Source: Nymphaea colorata (lineage: Eukaryota; Streptophyta; Magnoliopsida; Nymphaeales; Nymphaeaceae). From it: a stretch of 64,000 nt of DNA. The stretch's first letter is position 1. Each line of letters begins with the position of its first letter. The stretch is taken from contig NC_045139.1 in NCBI RefSeq assembly GCF_008831285.2, positions 28,809,206-28,873,205 on the forward strand. The letters run 5' to 3'. A program made the position numbers and the translations under genes. The notes under the pieces were generated by a model that was not told where the DNA came from, ran no database searches, and saw nothing but the letters and a program-made list of their open reading frames with translations. Below are positions 14,528-27,206 of the stretch, piece after piece.

Positions 14528-14597
14528 TCTCTCTCTCTCTCTATCTCTCTCTTTCTCTCTCTCTCTCTCTATCTATCTAACTATCTATCTATCTGTG
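14528..14597. repeat. (CT)n/(ATCT)n microsatellite, just after the MYB-CC gene
   Basis: An interrupted CT tract passes into CTAT repeats. It lies about 115 bp past the stop codon, so it may be in the 3' UTR. Confidence 0.95.
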
Positions 14598-17500
14598 CAA
14601 CAACACACACTCACCCCTGTCGATCCACATTTAGCCCATTCCAGTTTCAACTTGTTGATTGACGAATCTTGCGCTGGACGTGCCAATGAGAAAAGAATCT
14701 TACGTTACCAGCTGTTTTGTTTCCCATTGTACGTTGGATTAGTATAATATCGAGCAACCTTGGACGGCTCTGGGTTGGGACCATGTAGAGGACACCCAGG
14801 GGACAGTTTCCCTTTCTGGGCACTGGCTGCAATTGCATGTGAAATGCATTTTTTTGCAGAGATGCTTTTAATCTGACAATTCGTAGGATGGGATGATTCT
14901 TGTAGGCCACTTGTGGCAGGCCGAAAGGATACCAAATCCCTTCACCGCTACGCATTGTAGGTGTGAAACCAACCTGTTGAACATCAAATATCTGTAACTC
15001 TGTTTTGTGCGACAGGAAAATAATGCCTCTCATTAAATTTCAAACCCTCTGTTTACCGTGATGATCTGAGCCTGCCGTGCGCACGATTTGAAAGGCGATA
15101 AAATTACTATCGATGGTCGGTGCCACTGCCTGTGCCACCGTTTCCTACAACTGGATGCTTGTGCTCGTCGGTGAGGCAAAGGTGCGGTAGCCATTTCTTT
15201 GTTTTAATCAGGCACTGCATATAGATTTTGCACGATGTGATCGATGTTGCATGCTCCACAAACTTGACCCAATGCTAGTCATTGTCTTGCCATGTCCTTG
15301 AAGTAGGTTGGTGTTACATCAGCTTCTGTTTCTGATTCATCACCAACCAACAATTGGAATACGAGCTAACTGAATGGGCCACATTTATCATACAATCGTA
15401 CCAAAAAAAAAAAGGCTTTTATCAGCAGATGAAAATAAATGTTGAGGGTCCGTATAGCTACTCTGTTTGCAACTCACAATATTAAATTCCTGCAATCGTT
15501 GTTCATGATTCTGTACATCTGTATGCGATCGAAAGGAGGTGGACGGACTACTGGCTCTATAAGATTGTATTATCAACAGAATATCTCCTGCGAAGTCAGT
15601 TCTTGTTCGACAGGAAAATGCACCACCACCATCACCATCATTGTGTTCAATGCCAGAAAAATGGAAGAACACTTTGGTTGTATTAGTATATACTGATTTA
15701 TGCCAAGCTGCTGTATGGCCATGTCCGTGACTCTGCGATTCATCATTGCTTCATCTAGTCTCGTCCCGACTCATTAAATCACGAGAAGGCATCTTGTGTA
15801 CCTTTGCTTGCTGCGAATGGAATGAATTTTCTTTTCCTTTTCGTCCCAAGAGGAGTTTCAATACGCTGGCTTTGTGGTCAGAGCTCTTTATTCCTGTCGA
15901 ACGCAATCATCTGCCTGGTCCTACCACTTCTTCAAATTACATGATGCTTGGATGCCTACTAACAACCTGATTACTCGGTTAGACTAATGGAAATCCTCTC
16001 GGGCTGTGGGAGTTCAATTAACTCATTGCAGCCGAGAAAGGACCAGTGTATCTGTGTAAATTGGTTTAAGGATCGAAATTTTGGGAGACATACAATAGAA
16101 AGAGAGAATATTGTACCTACCAACTCAAACTCCGGTACTACTGTAACCTGCTTTCTTTTGCAAATCTATGATAATTCATTCTTGTCAAATTCTGGACGGG
16201 ACCTAAAATGTAAACTTGGGATTCAAGTGATTTACACCATCATAAGGGGCCTGGTCTAAGACTAGACGGGAGATTGTCTGATATTAAGTCCATGAATTTG
16301 GGAAAATTGAGGTTCTTCAGATTAGATCATATCTAAGGTAATAAAAAACCTCTTCAGCCTGCCCAATGAAGGAAAACTTTGAATTAGCCTCAAGAACACA
16401 TAAGTTTGTGAGATGACAACAGCTTTCATTAGCTTTGGATCACATGTTCCAGGAACAACGGAGAAGTTTGGGGGTTCATGAATCTAATATAAGACTCAAG
16501 GTTCTGCACATAGCATGGCCAAGTAATGGTTGACAATGTACTCAAGATGTGTACACCTGGGTTTGCAGATTAACAGCTCCAGCATCTTATGAAAAAATGG
16601 AAACGACTGTTGCAAACAGCGGGTTAGAATATTCAACTTTTAATGTGAGGACAGGCCAGGCCTTCTTTCAGAGACAATATTTAAATTGGTAGGCTACTGT
16701 GGTAAAGGAACCCTTTCGCGCTACCAGTCATGCAAGTATTCATGCGATTGGGACTTTACTGAACCTAACCCCTTTTATAACTTAGACCTGGTTCTAGACA
16801 TTGGGGTCCAATAAGATTAATTAACGAAGGGCACAAAAAGGGACCGGAAGATGCCCAAGATTGATAGTACAGCTTGTCACACAGAATTAAAGAAATACGT
16901 AGAGGCGCCGCAAAATTGACTAATATCCTCTTACGAGGGCAACATGGGGAGAGATCAGGCAGCATAATGGCAAGGTTTTGATGTCTTTCAAATTCTCCTC
17001 TTACCACCTGCCCTTAACCTAAAATTTCATATATATGCATGCCCAAGAAGTAGAAACAGGATTGAGATTTTATATACGCCTTATTTGCTTAACATCTGAA
17101 CATGTAGTTCGGTTTTTAACAATAATCATTGTTTCTGAATCCAACCTATACTTGATTTTATTTGTCAATCTTCATGTGGCTGCATGAAATCCAACTTACT
17201 ATGCATTTTGGTTACTGAACATCTTACTCACAAGTTTCGCCTTATCAATGGACAAAGCCTCACCAGAGCAAAAGGTTTGCAAGGGGCGCAGGAATTACAG
17301 AAAAAGTTTTTGGTGAGCTTGTGCATATTAAGATTCAGCAGGCCACTAAGTTCCAACACGTGATTCTGCACAATAATCCCCACTGTCTTCCAGCCAAGTT
17401 GCATACAAGAAAAAAAAAATGAAGGGGAGAAAGTTTTGCTGGTTCATATCTTCTGTGATTTTTCATATACAGGATCAATCAAACTGATATTGCTCTCTTT

Positions 17501-18650
17501 CCAGCACCTTTCGAATGCGCCCGGATAATTGGATCACTGAGTTCAGGGATAGGTCCAACTAGTTTGCTTCCTATAAGAAATGATGGGTATGCATGGTTGA
17601 AGGCACCAAAGTGCTGTAAGAACAAGCAAGCAGTTAGGAATATGGCACCATGAACAGTGGCGGACATGGCAGAGAAACGTATGGGTTGTTGTATAGTTGG
17701 CTCTGCCACCAAAAATGGCCTTCCTCCTGCTGGTTTGGGCTTGGGCCCTTTTCTTGGCCTGGGTTCGGGTGAGAACTTCCCCTACACCGAGCCCAAGGTT
17801 TCCAGGGCTTGGGTTGGACCCCATACATGGTCATGATCAAAAGGCGAAAGCAAAAGAAGGAAACTTTCATGTGATATGTTAATGCGAAAAAGTACTGATA
17901 GTCGCCTACAAAAACTTTTGTCTCCACAGCTTTTCTCGAGATGTCACAACGTTTTGCAAACATAATTATGGAGCTTTGAATTTCTTCCACGTTCAACATT
18001 ACTAATTGGTAAAAAACAAAAATTTGCTGCAGCGCCCGTCCTTATCAGTCATCCCCAAGTAAAATGTTTTCCCTTTTCTCCTAGGACTTGAAAATAGTTG
18101 TATATGAAAGACACAGAAATCTTTAAAGCCATATACTTCTCTTTTATATGACCATTAATTCTTTTGATTCATAAGTTTCTTTGAAGCTACTGCGGTGAAT
18201 TAGGAACTGCATGTCAAATGTGTGACATTGATAGAGTTTGATCTTAACGTATGGAAAGATCGCATTGATGTGGAGATCAAACTTGGCGTCGGGAAAGGAG
18301 TATAGGAGAATGTAATGGCACCATTTGAGGATCATGCTGGTCCATCTCTCAACTAGAAAGGTCGAAAATCTTAGCTCATACGACTGCCATGGTGAGAGAC
18401 TTTGGCTCTTTGGGCAGGTGCTTCCCCGTCATCCTCTAATTGTAAAAATTTCTGAATTGATGGACTTAGGGGCCACATATCATATAGCTATTGACACAGA
18501 AATTCAGCCGTCAAGGCCAACGGTTTCAAACCCAAATTCAAAGATTATGGTGTGCTCATTCCTATAGAACTAATTGGTCTGGCAAAGTCCTCGTCTACCT
18601 GATCTCAACGCCAACTTGTTTTCTAATAGCTGGAAAGCAAACTTGTTTTG

Positions 18651-18924
18651 TAAAGTTTTCTCCCAACAAGTTTGAGTTTCAAGACATGAAAACCTTGAAT
18701 ATGATTGAGACACTGGTAACAAATGGACTATAAGAAATGCGATGATCATATTTGCACCTGTTGTAGTATTTACGACGATGTTAGTAAAGTTTTCTCCCAA
18801 CAAGGTTGAGTTCCAGGGCATGAAAACCTTGAATGTGAATGGCAAGAGAGACTGCATGCTAAAATGGACTATACGAGATGCGATGATCATATTTGAACTT
18901 GTTGTAGCATTTACGACGATGTTA
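18651..18924 (+). repeat. Two-copy tandem duplication, about 134 bp unit
   Basis: Units start TAAAGTTTTCTCCCAACAAG at 18651 and 18785. Each contains CATGAAAACCTTGAAT, GCGATGATCATATTTG and ATTTACGACGATGTTA. They differ at scattered positions, so the duplication is not recent. Confidence 0.85.
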
Positions 18925-19016
18925 ATGACTGCTTCTAAGATGAATTGCTCTCTTTGCCATAGGCATCTTTTTTAACGTGAATTTGAGGGGACTGGTTTTT
19001 GCCCCTGACCTAAGTG

Positions 19017-19018
<2 letters not shown>

Positions 19019-19099
<81 letters not shown>
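19019..19099. repeat. Long (TA)n microsatellite
   Basis: About 80 bp of uninterrupted TA repeat, the longest in the window. Confidence 0.97.
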
Positions 19100-19101
<2 letters not shown>

Positions 19102-19157
19102 ACATGCAAGCAACTTATTCTCTTAGTTATTTACGCCTTGTTTGGTTGGAAGGAAAG

Positions 19158-19179
19158 GGAGGGATTGATCAATCCCTCC
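19158..19179. repeat. Perfect 22-bp palindrome
   Basis: The centre is GGGATTGATCAATCCC. It lies after CGCCTTGTTTGGTTGG, a sequence like Tourist/Harbinger ends, and in a stretch of repeated GGAAA motifs to about 19335. Confidence 0.7.
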
Positions 19180-19573
19180 TGTGTTTGGTTGGCTAATTAG
19201 AAATGAATGAAAGAGAGAAAGTCTGTTTGGATGCGAGGGGAGGGAAAGGAAAGGAAAGGAAGAGATTGTATAGTGTAAATTCAATATCTCCCAAATCGGA
19301 CGGATTGAGAAGGAAAGGAAAGGAAAGGAAGGAAGATGAAGAGTTATAGCCTACCCACAATACCCTTCACGATTTAAACACTATGGCTGGACTGGATCCA
19401 TGTGCCATGAAACCAGGTTATGCATAGGGAGGTCTGGGCTTGGAGTTTTCAAAATCTTTGACGGCAGTATAAGTCTGATTATATATTTATCTCATTAGCC
19501 GAATTAATCCAATCTGCTTGCCGTTCTAAACCTATCCTCCTTAGAAATTCAAACATATATTTGTGGTGTTATG

Positions 19574-19676
19574 CAGGGTATTTGGATAATGAAAAGGCCA
19601 CTTCTTCTACTCTGGAGTCAGAGGGTTGGCTGAAAACTGGCGATTTGTGCTACTTTGATGAAAACAAGGAACAAAA
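19574..19676 (+). pseudogene. Exon relic of a 4-coumarate:CoA ligase-like (AMP-binding) enzyme
   Basis: After a good acceptor (TTATGCAG at 19567-19574) the frame reads [11 protein letters not shown] followed by [15 protein letters not shown]. This is the conserved A8-region TGDL block of acyl-activating enzymes (4CL-like proteins). The frame then loses similarity and no other exon of the enzyme is recognisable on either side. The usual following residues of the block are absent. It is therefore a fragment, not a working gene. Confidence 0.7.
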
Positions 19677-21491
19677 GGTGAAAGTTTGCGTTTTAAGTGT
19701 TGAGTTTGAATATAGAGCTATGACTGCTAGGGTCATTGAATTCATGTGGACTAACTAACTACTTGCTTAAAACTTTATTGATTTATTTTGTGACAATAAA
19801 TTTGATATTCATATAAGTATTTAATCTTATGTTCAGACAAGGGCCATGGTAGAAACTTTTCATTAGAGAGACCAGACTATAATTTCAAAATTTTGACTAG
19901 AACCAAAATATAATTTTTCAGTTTTTTTTTGTTTGTATAGACTAAACAATTTGTTTTAAAATTACATGTAGAATTTGTTCAAAATTTCTGAAGGGAAGGG
20001 GGCTGAAGGGAGGTTATCGCCCTTGGCGACCCTCTTGGCTTTACCCCTAAATATAGAGATCGACCGTCACTATATTTGGAGGATATGATGTTCATATTGA
20101 AAATCTAGATATCCTTCACAATAGAAAAGGATCAAGTTCTGGATGACTCTACTCATTAAGGATACATAACACTTCCTTGAAAAGTTTAATCCTAATGTGA
20201 AGAATTTAAGCAAACTTATAAAAGCGGATGTTAAGTGACATGAGACTGAAATTGAAATTTCTAGAAGGCGGGTTGAGTCTGAATCTGGTATACAAGTAAA
20301 GCTAAGTTGTAACAGTTGGTTGATTATCCTGATTTTTTTATGTTATAATTGAAGCTCAACTGAATCAGCCAAACTGGAAGCCCAAGCTTGTGTAGAAGTG
20401 AAGCAGGTTTATGCCCAATGTTGGGAGAAATTAGAGGAGAAACCACCTCAAAATAAATAAACAAAATTGAATTAGTTGTGATCGATATGCTTGCCATCTA
20501 TTGCTGCATATCCCTATCCGAAAGATTGTAACTGATCTTGTAACAACTCTAGCTACAGTGATATGTATTACACCTCATCATCATCGAGCAAGAGGGTTCA
20601 GTTATTTCTCGTGTCTTTCTCTCTTTGCTACTAAGGCCACAACTTTTTACCGCAGAACTGGGATCTTCTTGTTTATACAGTGCATTTTACACAGCGGCGA
20701 TTTGGTATGCCCCCAAATATGAGATCCGAGGGGAGACGATCATGGCCAGGCGCTGTCATCCCTGTTCACGATAATGGACAGACCACCTTTATCGTGCCCC
20801 GATCTCTTGCTCTCGTAAAGATATTCGTTGGCGAAGCTCAATATAATGGATGAGAGTTTAATTAAATATGCTTCTGGTGTTGCGTTGTGGATGTAGTTCC
20901 ATAAGGGATATAGCGGAACCTTTTAAATCTCTATCCTCTGCTTTTATAGTCTGCTTTTCGGTTCCGTAGAAAGGGAAAGCCACGGACGAGCGAGCGAATC
21001 TTTTTTCCCTTTTCAGATGGCCAACACTAACGACCATCGTTAATCATATTCATCTGCCAAAACATTTATCATTTTCATTAGAAAAGGATCATCATTTTGC
21101 ATAGAAATAATTGACCTCCTTCCTCTCCGATCCCAATATTTGTGTCGTGCGTGAGAAAGAGAGGGAGGGTGGTTGTGGAGCTTCGCATAATCTCAATTTT
21201 AGAATTTTGTAACCAGTTCGCTACAAATTCAATCATACCACAAATATGTGCATCAAATATATGCAGACCTGAACAAGGTTTAGGAGCCGTTCGCGAACAA
21301 GCTTGAACAAGGCGAATCGTTCAACTTCGGCTCGTTTAGTGGCTCCAATACACAGAGGGAGGAAGTACCATCCTAAACTCTTTCTTCCTCGATTCAGAAA
21401 AAAATAAAAAAGAAGAAGAAATTTACAGGCCACACAAAAGAATTGCAGATCAGACCAAAAGAAAATGAAGGCGACCCACCATCTTACGGAG

Positions 21492-22361
21492 CTATAGATC
21501 ATGCTGATCTCCTAAAGTAGAACCGGACTCTTGTCCCAACGTCTCTGAATCAGCATCAGACCTCGCCGCCACCTCCCTCCGCCTCAAGGACATCAATTCG
21601 CCGATAACCAAGGGAACCGACAGAACCACCGTCCTCCTCCTTCTCCTCCTCCTCCCTTCTTCCTCTCCCTCAACACCACCAGCAGCAGCCGGCTTCTTCT
21701 CTTCCACCGGCATCTGAAACCTACAGACAGGGCAGGTGCTGTGTTTTTCCAACCACTTCATTATGCAGCCATGGTGGTACCTATGCCTGCAGGGCATCTC
21801 CCTCGCCTCCCCATCTGCGCCAAACCCCTCCAAGCACACAACGCACCGAGCTTCCTCATCCTCCACCACCACGCTTGCCAACGCCTCCACAGCTTCCTTG
21901 GAGGCCGGAGAAGAAGAGGGCTCGCCGCCGCCGAAGATCCAACCATTCCTCAGGATCTCGTTCTCTATGAATTCGCTCAGCAGCTCATCGGAGCTCCTCG
22001 TTTGGACGATGATGGCCTGGTTTGCAGGATCGACCAGGATGATCCTCTCCTCCACCTGGTCCTCCTCTCTCCCCTGGCTCTGCTCCTGGCTCGTCTCAGG
22101 ACCGGCATCGGAGGACGGTGTTTCAGGGGAAACCGATGAAGCACTTGGGTTTGCAGGAGAAGCGACGAGTCCGAAGAGCAAGGGGAGAAGGAGGGGGATG
22201 GAGCCGCTACTGATCTGCTCCAGGAAGCCTGTGTTGCAGTAAGGACACTGCAACTCGGGCCCATCAGCAGTCGCCGGGTTCACGGTCACCGTTCTTGAAC
22301 AGGTGTGGCACCAATACGGAGGTGCGGTGGAGGGAGGCAAATCGATGGTGGTAGCAGCCAT
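21492..22361 (-). CDS. RING-H2 E3 ubiquitin ligase with N-terminal zinc ribbon
   Basis: This is an intact intronless gene of 289 residues. The N-terminus has a zinc-ribbon pattern (C18-x2-C21, C39-x2-C42), followed by a short hydrophobic run (SIPLLLPLLFGLVAS, 54-68). The catalytic RING-H2 finger has C173, C176, C191, H193, H196, C199, C210 and C213, the C3H2C3 spacing that recruits an E2 enzyme. This zinc-ribbon plus RING-H2 order is that of the plant RING1/CIP8/RDUF-like (BCA2-type) ligases, which ubiquitinate substrate proteins in stress and light signalling; the substrate here is unknown. A run of seven arginines follows an acidic stretch downstream of the RING and could be a nuclear-localisation or nucleic-acid-binding patch. 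The coding region is distinctly G+C-richer than its surroundings, as is common for intronless plant genes. A TATA-like box lies about 145 bp upstream. Confidence 0.93.
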   Translation of the reverse strand: MAATTIDLPPSTAPPYWCHTCSRTVTVNPATADGPELQCPYCNTGFLEQISSGSIPLLLPLLFGLVASPANPSASSVSPETPSSDAGPETSQEQSQGREEDQVEERIILVDPANQAIIVQTRSSDELLSEFIENEILRNGWIFGGGEPSSSPASKEAVEALASVVVEDEEARCVVCLEGFGADGEAREMPCRHRYHHGCIMKWLEKHSTCPVCRFQMPVEEKKPAAAGGVEGEEEGRRRRRRRTVVLSVPLVIGELMSLRRREVAARSDADSETLGQESGSTLGDQHDL

Positions 22362-22502
22362 GACCTTTTCTTTCTCTTTTTTTTTTCCTGGGTATCTGTC
22401 GCCTGTTGGAGTGGAGGAGGAGGAAAGGAGGACGAAAAAATATCGGAGGGTGGGAAGAAGAAGACAGTGAATCTAAACAGGGACAAAAACAGAGGAAAGA
22501 GA

Positions 22503-22509
22503 CTTTATA
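22503..22509 (-). promoter_or_regulatory. Candidate TATA box of the RING-H2 gene
   Basis: The minus strand reads TATAAAG about 142 bp before the ATG at 22361. The intervening leader is G+A-rich on the plus strand and has no other obvious TATA element. The position fits a leader of roughly 110 bases. This is inferred from sequence alone. Confidence 0.4.
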
Positions 22510-22743
22510 CGGGAAGGTGAAGGTGAGGCCGCGGGAAGGCTCGCGTGAAGGTCTGAGAAGGATCTAGAAAGCGGCAGTCTTTATCTGATGCCGTCACGAA
22601 CAATTCATTAGTAGGGGGTTGCCATGGATGTGGCTCCTGAAGTCGGCTGTCAATAAGTCGGTCTGCCATGGCTCATCAGTCATCCCCACAAGAGCGCACA
22701 TAAAATCTTCACCGCTCCAGGTGGGCTCTCCGGCGAGCTCGGG

Positions 22744-22766
22744 CTCTCTCTCTCTCTCTCTCTCTC
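22744..22766. repeat. (CT)n microsatellite
   Basis: About 23 bp of pure CT repeat, followed by a short CACA-rich run. Confidence 0.95.
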
Positions 22767-23570
22767 ACGCACACACATACACAAGTGCGTGCCAACGCTT
22801 GAAATGAACGCTATTTTCTCTAAGGCCCAACTATCGTTGACATTGGAATGTAATGAATGTTAGGTAGCCACCTTCTCATTTCCCTTTCAAACAAGGGAAA
22901 TATATTGGACACCATGTTTAAGGCAACAATTTTCCAAATATTTGCATTGTTATACCTTTTCTTTTATGCATCATTTCCTGTTTTCCGCCCCTTTTTAAAA
23001 CATTCGCCCTCGCTAGACCACTGTTGAACTTGTAGAGAACCCTGTATTTGCTTCATATAATAAACTCGAAAAGATCATTAACATGACATATGTATGCAAA
23101 GGCAAACTCGGTCGGAACAACAAAACAAATCATTCAACATAAGTCCTAGCTAGTAAGAATTATTTACAACCTAACCTAGTTTCTACCATCCATTTTTTGT
23201 GTAAGAGAAAATTTGGAGGCTAGGTTTCTGGGATGCATGTCTTTAAAAGTGGAACCCGCCGATGACCCAAATAAGATATACTGATATACATACATAAGTA
23301 TCGAAAGAAGTGCATTCCCTGCATATCCACGGAAGAAGCTACCATTTCTACTTCCTGTCCATCATCAAAACCCTGCTCCGTTAAATGCCTCGATGTCCAA
23401 AAATTAATCACCATGTCTGCTCGGGGAAGCCAACTAACGAAGCACAAACAAATATGGTAATTGAACAACGTGCCTTCATCTATTTAGGTACGAAGGGCAG
23501 TTCAACTATTTGAAGGTAGGCCATGATCTTTGAGTCTGGCCCTCCTTGCTATTCACAGTCTCAAGATTTA

Positions 23571-23806
23571 GAAATTTAATGGCACGATGTCTATCTACCT
23601 CTTTCTCTTTCTCTTTCCAATTTGTGCGATGGTCTTGCGGTATAGATACAATTTGCATGGTCTCTTTTTTCTTTCGTTAGTAGCCTTGCCAAATTTAATG
23701 GCACGATATCTATCTATCTATCTTTCCCTCTTTTTCTCTTTCCAATTTGTGTGATGGTCTTGCGGCACAAATACAATTTGCATAGTCTCTTTTCTCTTTC
23801 GAATAG
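23571..23806 (+). repeat. Two-copy tandem duplication, about 117 bp unit
   Basis: Both units contain AATTTAATGGCACGAT, CTCTTTCCAATTTGTG, GATGGTCTTGCGG and ATACAATTTGCAT. The CTAT/CTTT microsatellite inside differs in length between them. Confidence 0.85.
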
Positions 23807-26800
23807 ATGAAAAGTTTTTCATTTGATGATATCATGGATATCTACCTTTATTAAATGCAATTTGAATATGGTTTTCACTGAGCATTTTTTTTCATGGGCA
23901 TGAGATGACGAAGGGCTTTTTTCGTACATCGTGCTTACAGCTTGCTTTAACCTTTTGGTGTTGGCTGGTTTCCTCATAATCTCCTTTGAGCTGGGGGGCC
24001 ATACTCGACCATCCAAAACTCTTGCATGATTTATTTTGTTGGACCACACTCAGACTCAAAATAACTTCAAAAGCTCTGGTTTTCATCTTACAAGCACACA
24101 TCTTTTATGTTATTGTGCCGGAGAAACTAGCACTCAACTGTTATGGTTTATCGAGTGTTGTCGCAAGATCTTTATGCGCTTACCTGATCCATAACTCCTA
24201 TTGAAGTAAAAAAACATATCTACAATTCAGGACTTGATCTATAGACCAGTTAGAGTGAGAAACAAAAAAAAAATGGCATACCATTTAGAGAATTTAGTTG
24301 TTTATGTTTTGGTGAGTCATTTGGAACTCTATGGATGATATTATTTATAGGAATGAGGTTGTCTTACTTCAAGGTCCTCTATTTTGTATTATGTCTGGTA
24401 ATTTATGAGAAAATGGTAATATCTTCAACTTCTTATAAGAATTAATAGTTGAACTTTAAATGTAATCTCTAAATAGATTGAAAAACGAACAATCATAACT
24501 CCCATGCATGTTTTTGAATAATATCCTGGCTAGCTGTATACATGTAACTGGTGCCCATGGTAAGGCAGTGGGAGAGGGGGAGGGCCATTCACGTGGTTCT
24601 GTGGGGGCAGAACACGGGGCCCGAGCAAACACGGGGAAGGACGGCTGAGCGGGCCCAATAGAATGGGAAGCCATTTCCTGCCCACATGACCATGAAGAAG
24701 CTCATCCTTCCACTGTTAAAAATCTATGCTCCTTTTTCTGCCAAACAATCGCCCGAGCTCATCGATCACCATCTCTCGAATAACGCTGGCCGACAATGGA
24801 ACATGACACTTTTCACTGTGAAGTTAACACACTGAGCGGCCCATACCCATCCGTTTGCAGAGAAATTAATTTCTGCCTCTGGTCTTTACGCTAGCTAGCT
24901 AGTCATCGACTCAGACGTTCCAATAACCCAAACTAGCATAGGACGTAGCTGGGTACAGTAAACCTCTCACTGTCAAACACGCGGTTCCCCCTCCTCTTAA
25001 GAAAAGTAGACATTAAGAAATATTTTTCTTTCCCAACAGGCAAGCTGAGGATGGACAGGTCCTTGACAAATTATGTCAAAGAGATCGAATTAAACAACTG
25101 GGTGATTGAAGTCTTGGACAAGTTTAAAACTTGAAGGTCTTCTAACCGACTCAAAAGTCATGGATATTATAGCCTTTAAAGATTTTCTTTCGAAAGGCAA
25201 GATGTCAGAATTTGAGGCTTGTCAATGAATTATTATGACAGTTAAAGCCGTGGACATGTATGCTGGTACGTTGGGGCCTCAATTTCTCTCTATATGCAGC
25301 AACAGAATTTGCCAAAGTGCAAGCTATATGTCTAAATATATATAGTTAATATTGACATGTACATGACATGGACCACCTTCACAATTATGAAACTGTAGAA
25401 CATTACTATTGACCAAGGGTCCCTATACTATTCCTCTCATTCCACCGCCCTCACCAACTACTGCACCAATTTCAGCTGTATATAATGTCTTCTTGGAAAA
25501 CGATAACAGGGTTTTCAATTGTTTGGAAAATGCAGGTGAGCCCGTGCCCTCTTCATGGCGCCCATTAGCGTCCGCGACTCTGGTCCTTGTGTTTTTTTTT
25601 TTTTTTTCATTGATTAAGTACATTGCACTCGAACTCAAAGCTACATCGTTGAAACTGCATTTATGAAAGATGATTTCTTGTGGTTAATTGATTTGGCCCT
25701 TTTGCAATGGGTGAAATAGAGGCATCGGATAATTATCGGTGCAAGATGAGCTGCTGCCATCAGCTAGAAAGGAAGAAGAAGATCTAACGTGGAGTGGATG
25801 CTTTGAAGAGTAGGTAGCACATTCAATCTCATCACCCCTTCTCCAGTTTATTTCTTTTTCCTTCTTACTCCGAAATCTTCGTTGAAGATCCTACCTCTTC
25901 CACATCAAACCTAGGGCTGGGCTGGGGCCTCAGTTCCTAACTGTTGCAGGGGCTCGACCTGATTAAAATTATATATATATATATATATTATTAATAATAA
26001 AAAATTAAAAATATCTTATAGAGCTGAATCGGACTGATTCTGACCCACCCAAGCCGAGCCCAAACCCTAGTTAGGCCAATACCGAGTACCTGTCCAGTAC
26101 CAGGTCTGACTAATATCCATATAGCTTCTTGTTATCTATCTAATGTATTAATGAATTAATTAAAAATTTAACTTTTTTTTTAAAGAGAACTACTGGCTTA
26201 CAACGGTTTACCATTGGATCTAAAGCTTTTCACAAGTTCCATACCTGCAGATTCGGATCCGGTTTGGATTACTTAACGGGTCTTCAAACTCAAGAGTCAA
26301 AGTGAAAAGGAGACCATTTTGTAGAGTTGGTAAGCCGACGAACGTTGGCCTTGTTTTTTGCGTCACCGCCATTTTTTTCAGACCGTTGGCACGGGACAGA
26401 GGAAAACTTAAAAACGAAAGGAATTAACAGATAGGCACAAAATTTAGCAGTTATTCTCAAATAACCGTTTCGCAGTGTATACGTTATTGCTATTAGCGGC
26501 TGCTTCGGTTTCGATGCTCGGCCTCGGAATTTACCTTTTGCGTTTTCATTTATGCCATATAAAACTACAGGAGACAATGGGAACCAATAATACAGAGAAG
26601 GGAAAATCAATGTCATGAGGATGGTGCATCTCAGCCGAATAGGAATCTTATTGAAGTCTTTCGAAGGTGCATTAAAACATGAGCTAAATCTTAGGCTCGA
26701 AATTGACCCGATTTAGTTATTAATTTAAATTCGTTCGAAATACACATGCTTTCTTTTTTGGCTTAGCGAATACTTAGAAAAAATAAATAATAGTAATATG

Positions 26801-27206
26801 CTAAGAAAAATTACAAAGTGAAAATTCAAAACAGAATTTCATAATCGAATTGGTTTACTTTTTTAAGAGCTTCCGGAAAAAAATCGCGTCATATCTCATT
26901 CAGGCACTTCATATTTGATGAACGCGATACGCGGCGTTCTACAAATATGTGATAAGCAAGTGGCTTCCAGTGAAATACTTGGGGGTGCGGAGGAAGAACC
27001 AGGTGCGGATGTCTCCAACGTATAAGCTCAGAGATCCTCCGTGTTTTTCCCTCTGGACGTAGGAACCCAAGCATCTGGCATCTTCTCGCCGGACCTACCG
27101 GCTACCAGCGACAGAGAAAAGGAGACGGTTCATTTTCCTTCTTGTTTTGATGCGAAAGAAACCCTAGCGAATCCTTTTTCTCCAGCTTCGTGTTGTCTGG
27201 GTTTCG

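Larger units (their letters stand above)
14414..21491. other. Intergenic stretch between the MYB-CC and RING genes
   Basis: Apart from the microsatellites, the 18.65-kb tandem repeat, the long (TA)n and the acyl-activating-enzyme relic, I see nothing supportable. The part near 21280-21345 (GCCGTTCGCGAACAAGCTTG) looks like an interspersed repeat and may share composition with 62345-62455. Confidence 0.45.
22520..27206. other. Intergenic stretch between the RING and AAR3-like genes
   Basis: No gene is supported. It holds microsatellites, the 23.6-kb tandem repeat and a G+C-rich patch near 24550-24665. A possible element relic at 25910-26110 has a (TA)n core and GGGCT/AGCCC-rich flanks (GGGCTGGGCTGGGG, CCAAGCCGAGCCC). 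Confidence 0.45.

Noticed and set aside
18922-19113. Ile/Tyr-repeat frame
   Set aside because: It is only the translation of the (TA)n microsatellite.
21736-22264. Frames of 95-168 codons overlapping the RING gene
   Set aside because: They are shadows of the G+C-rich RING coding region in other frames and on the other strand.
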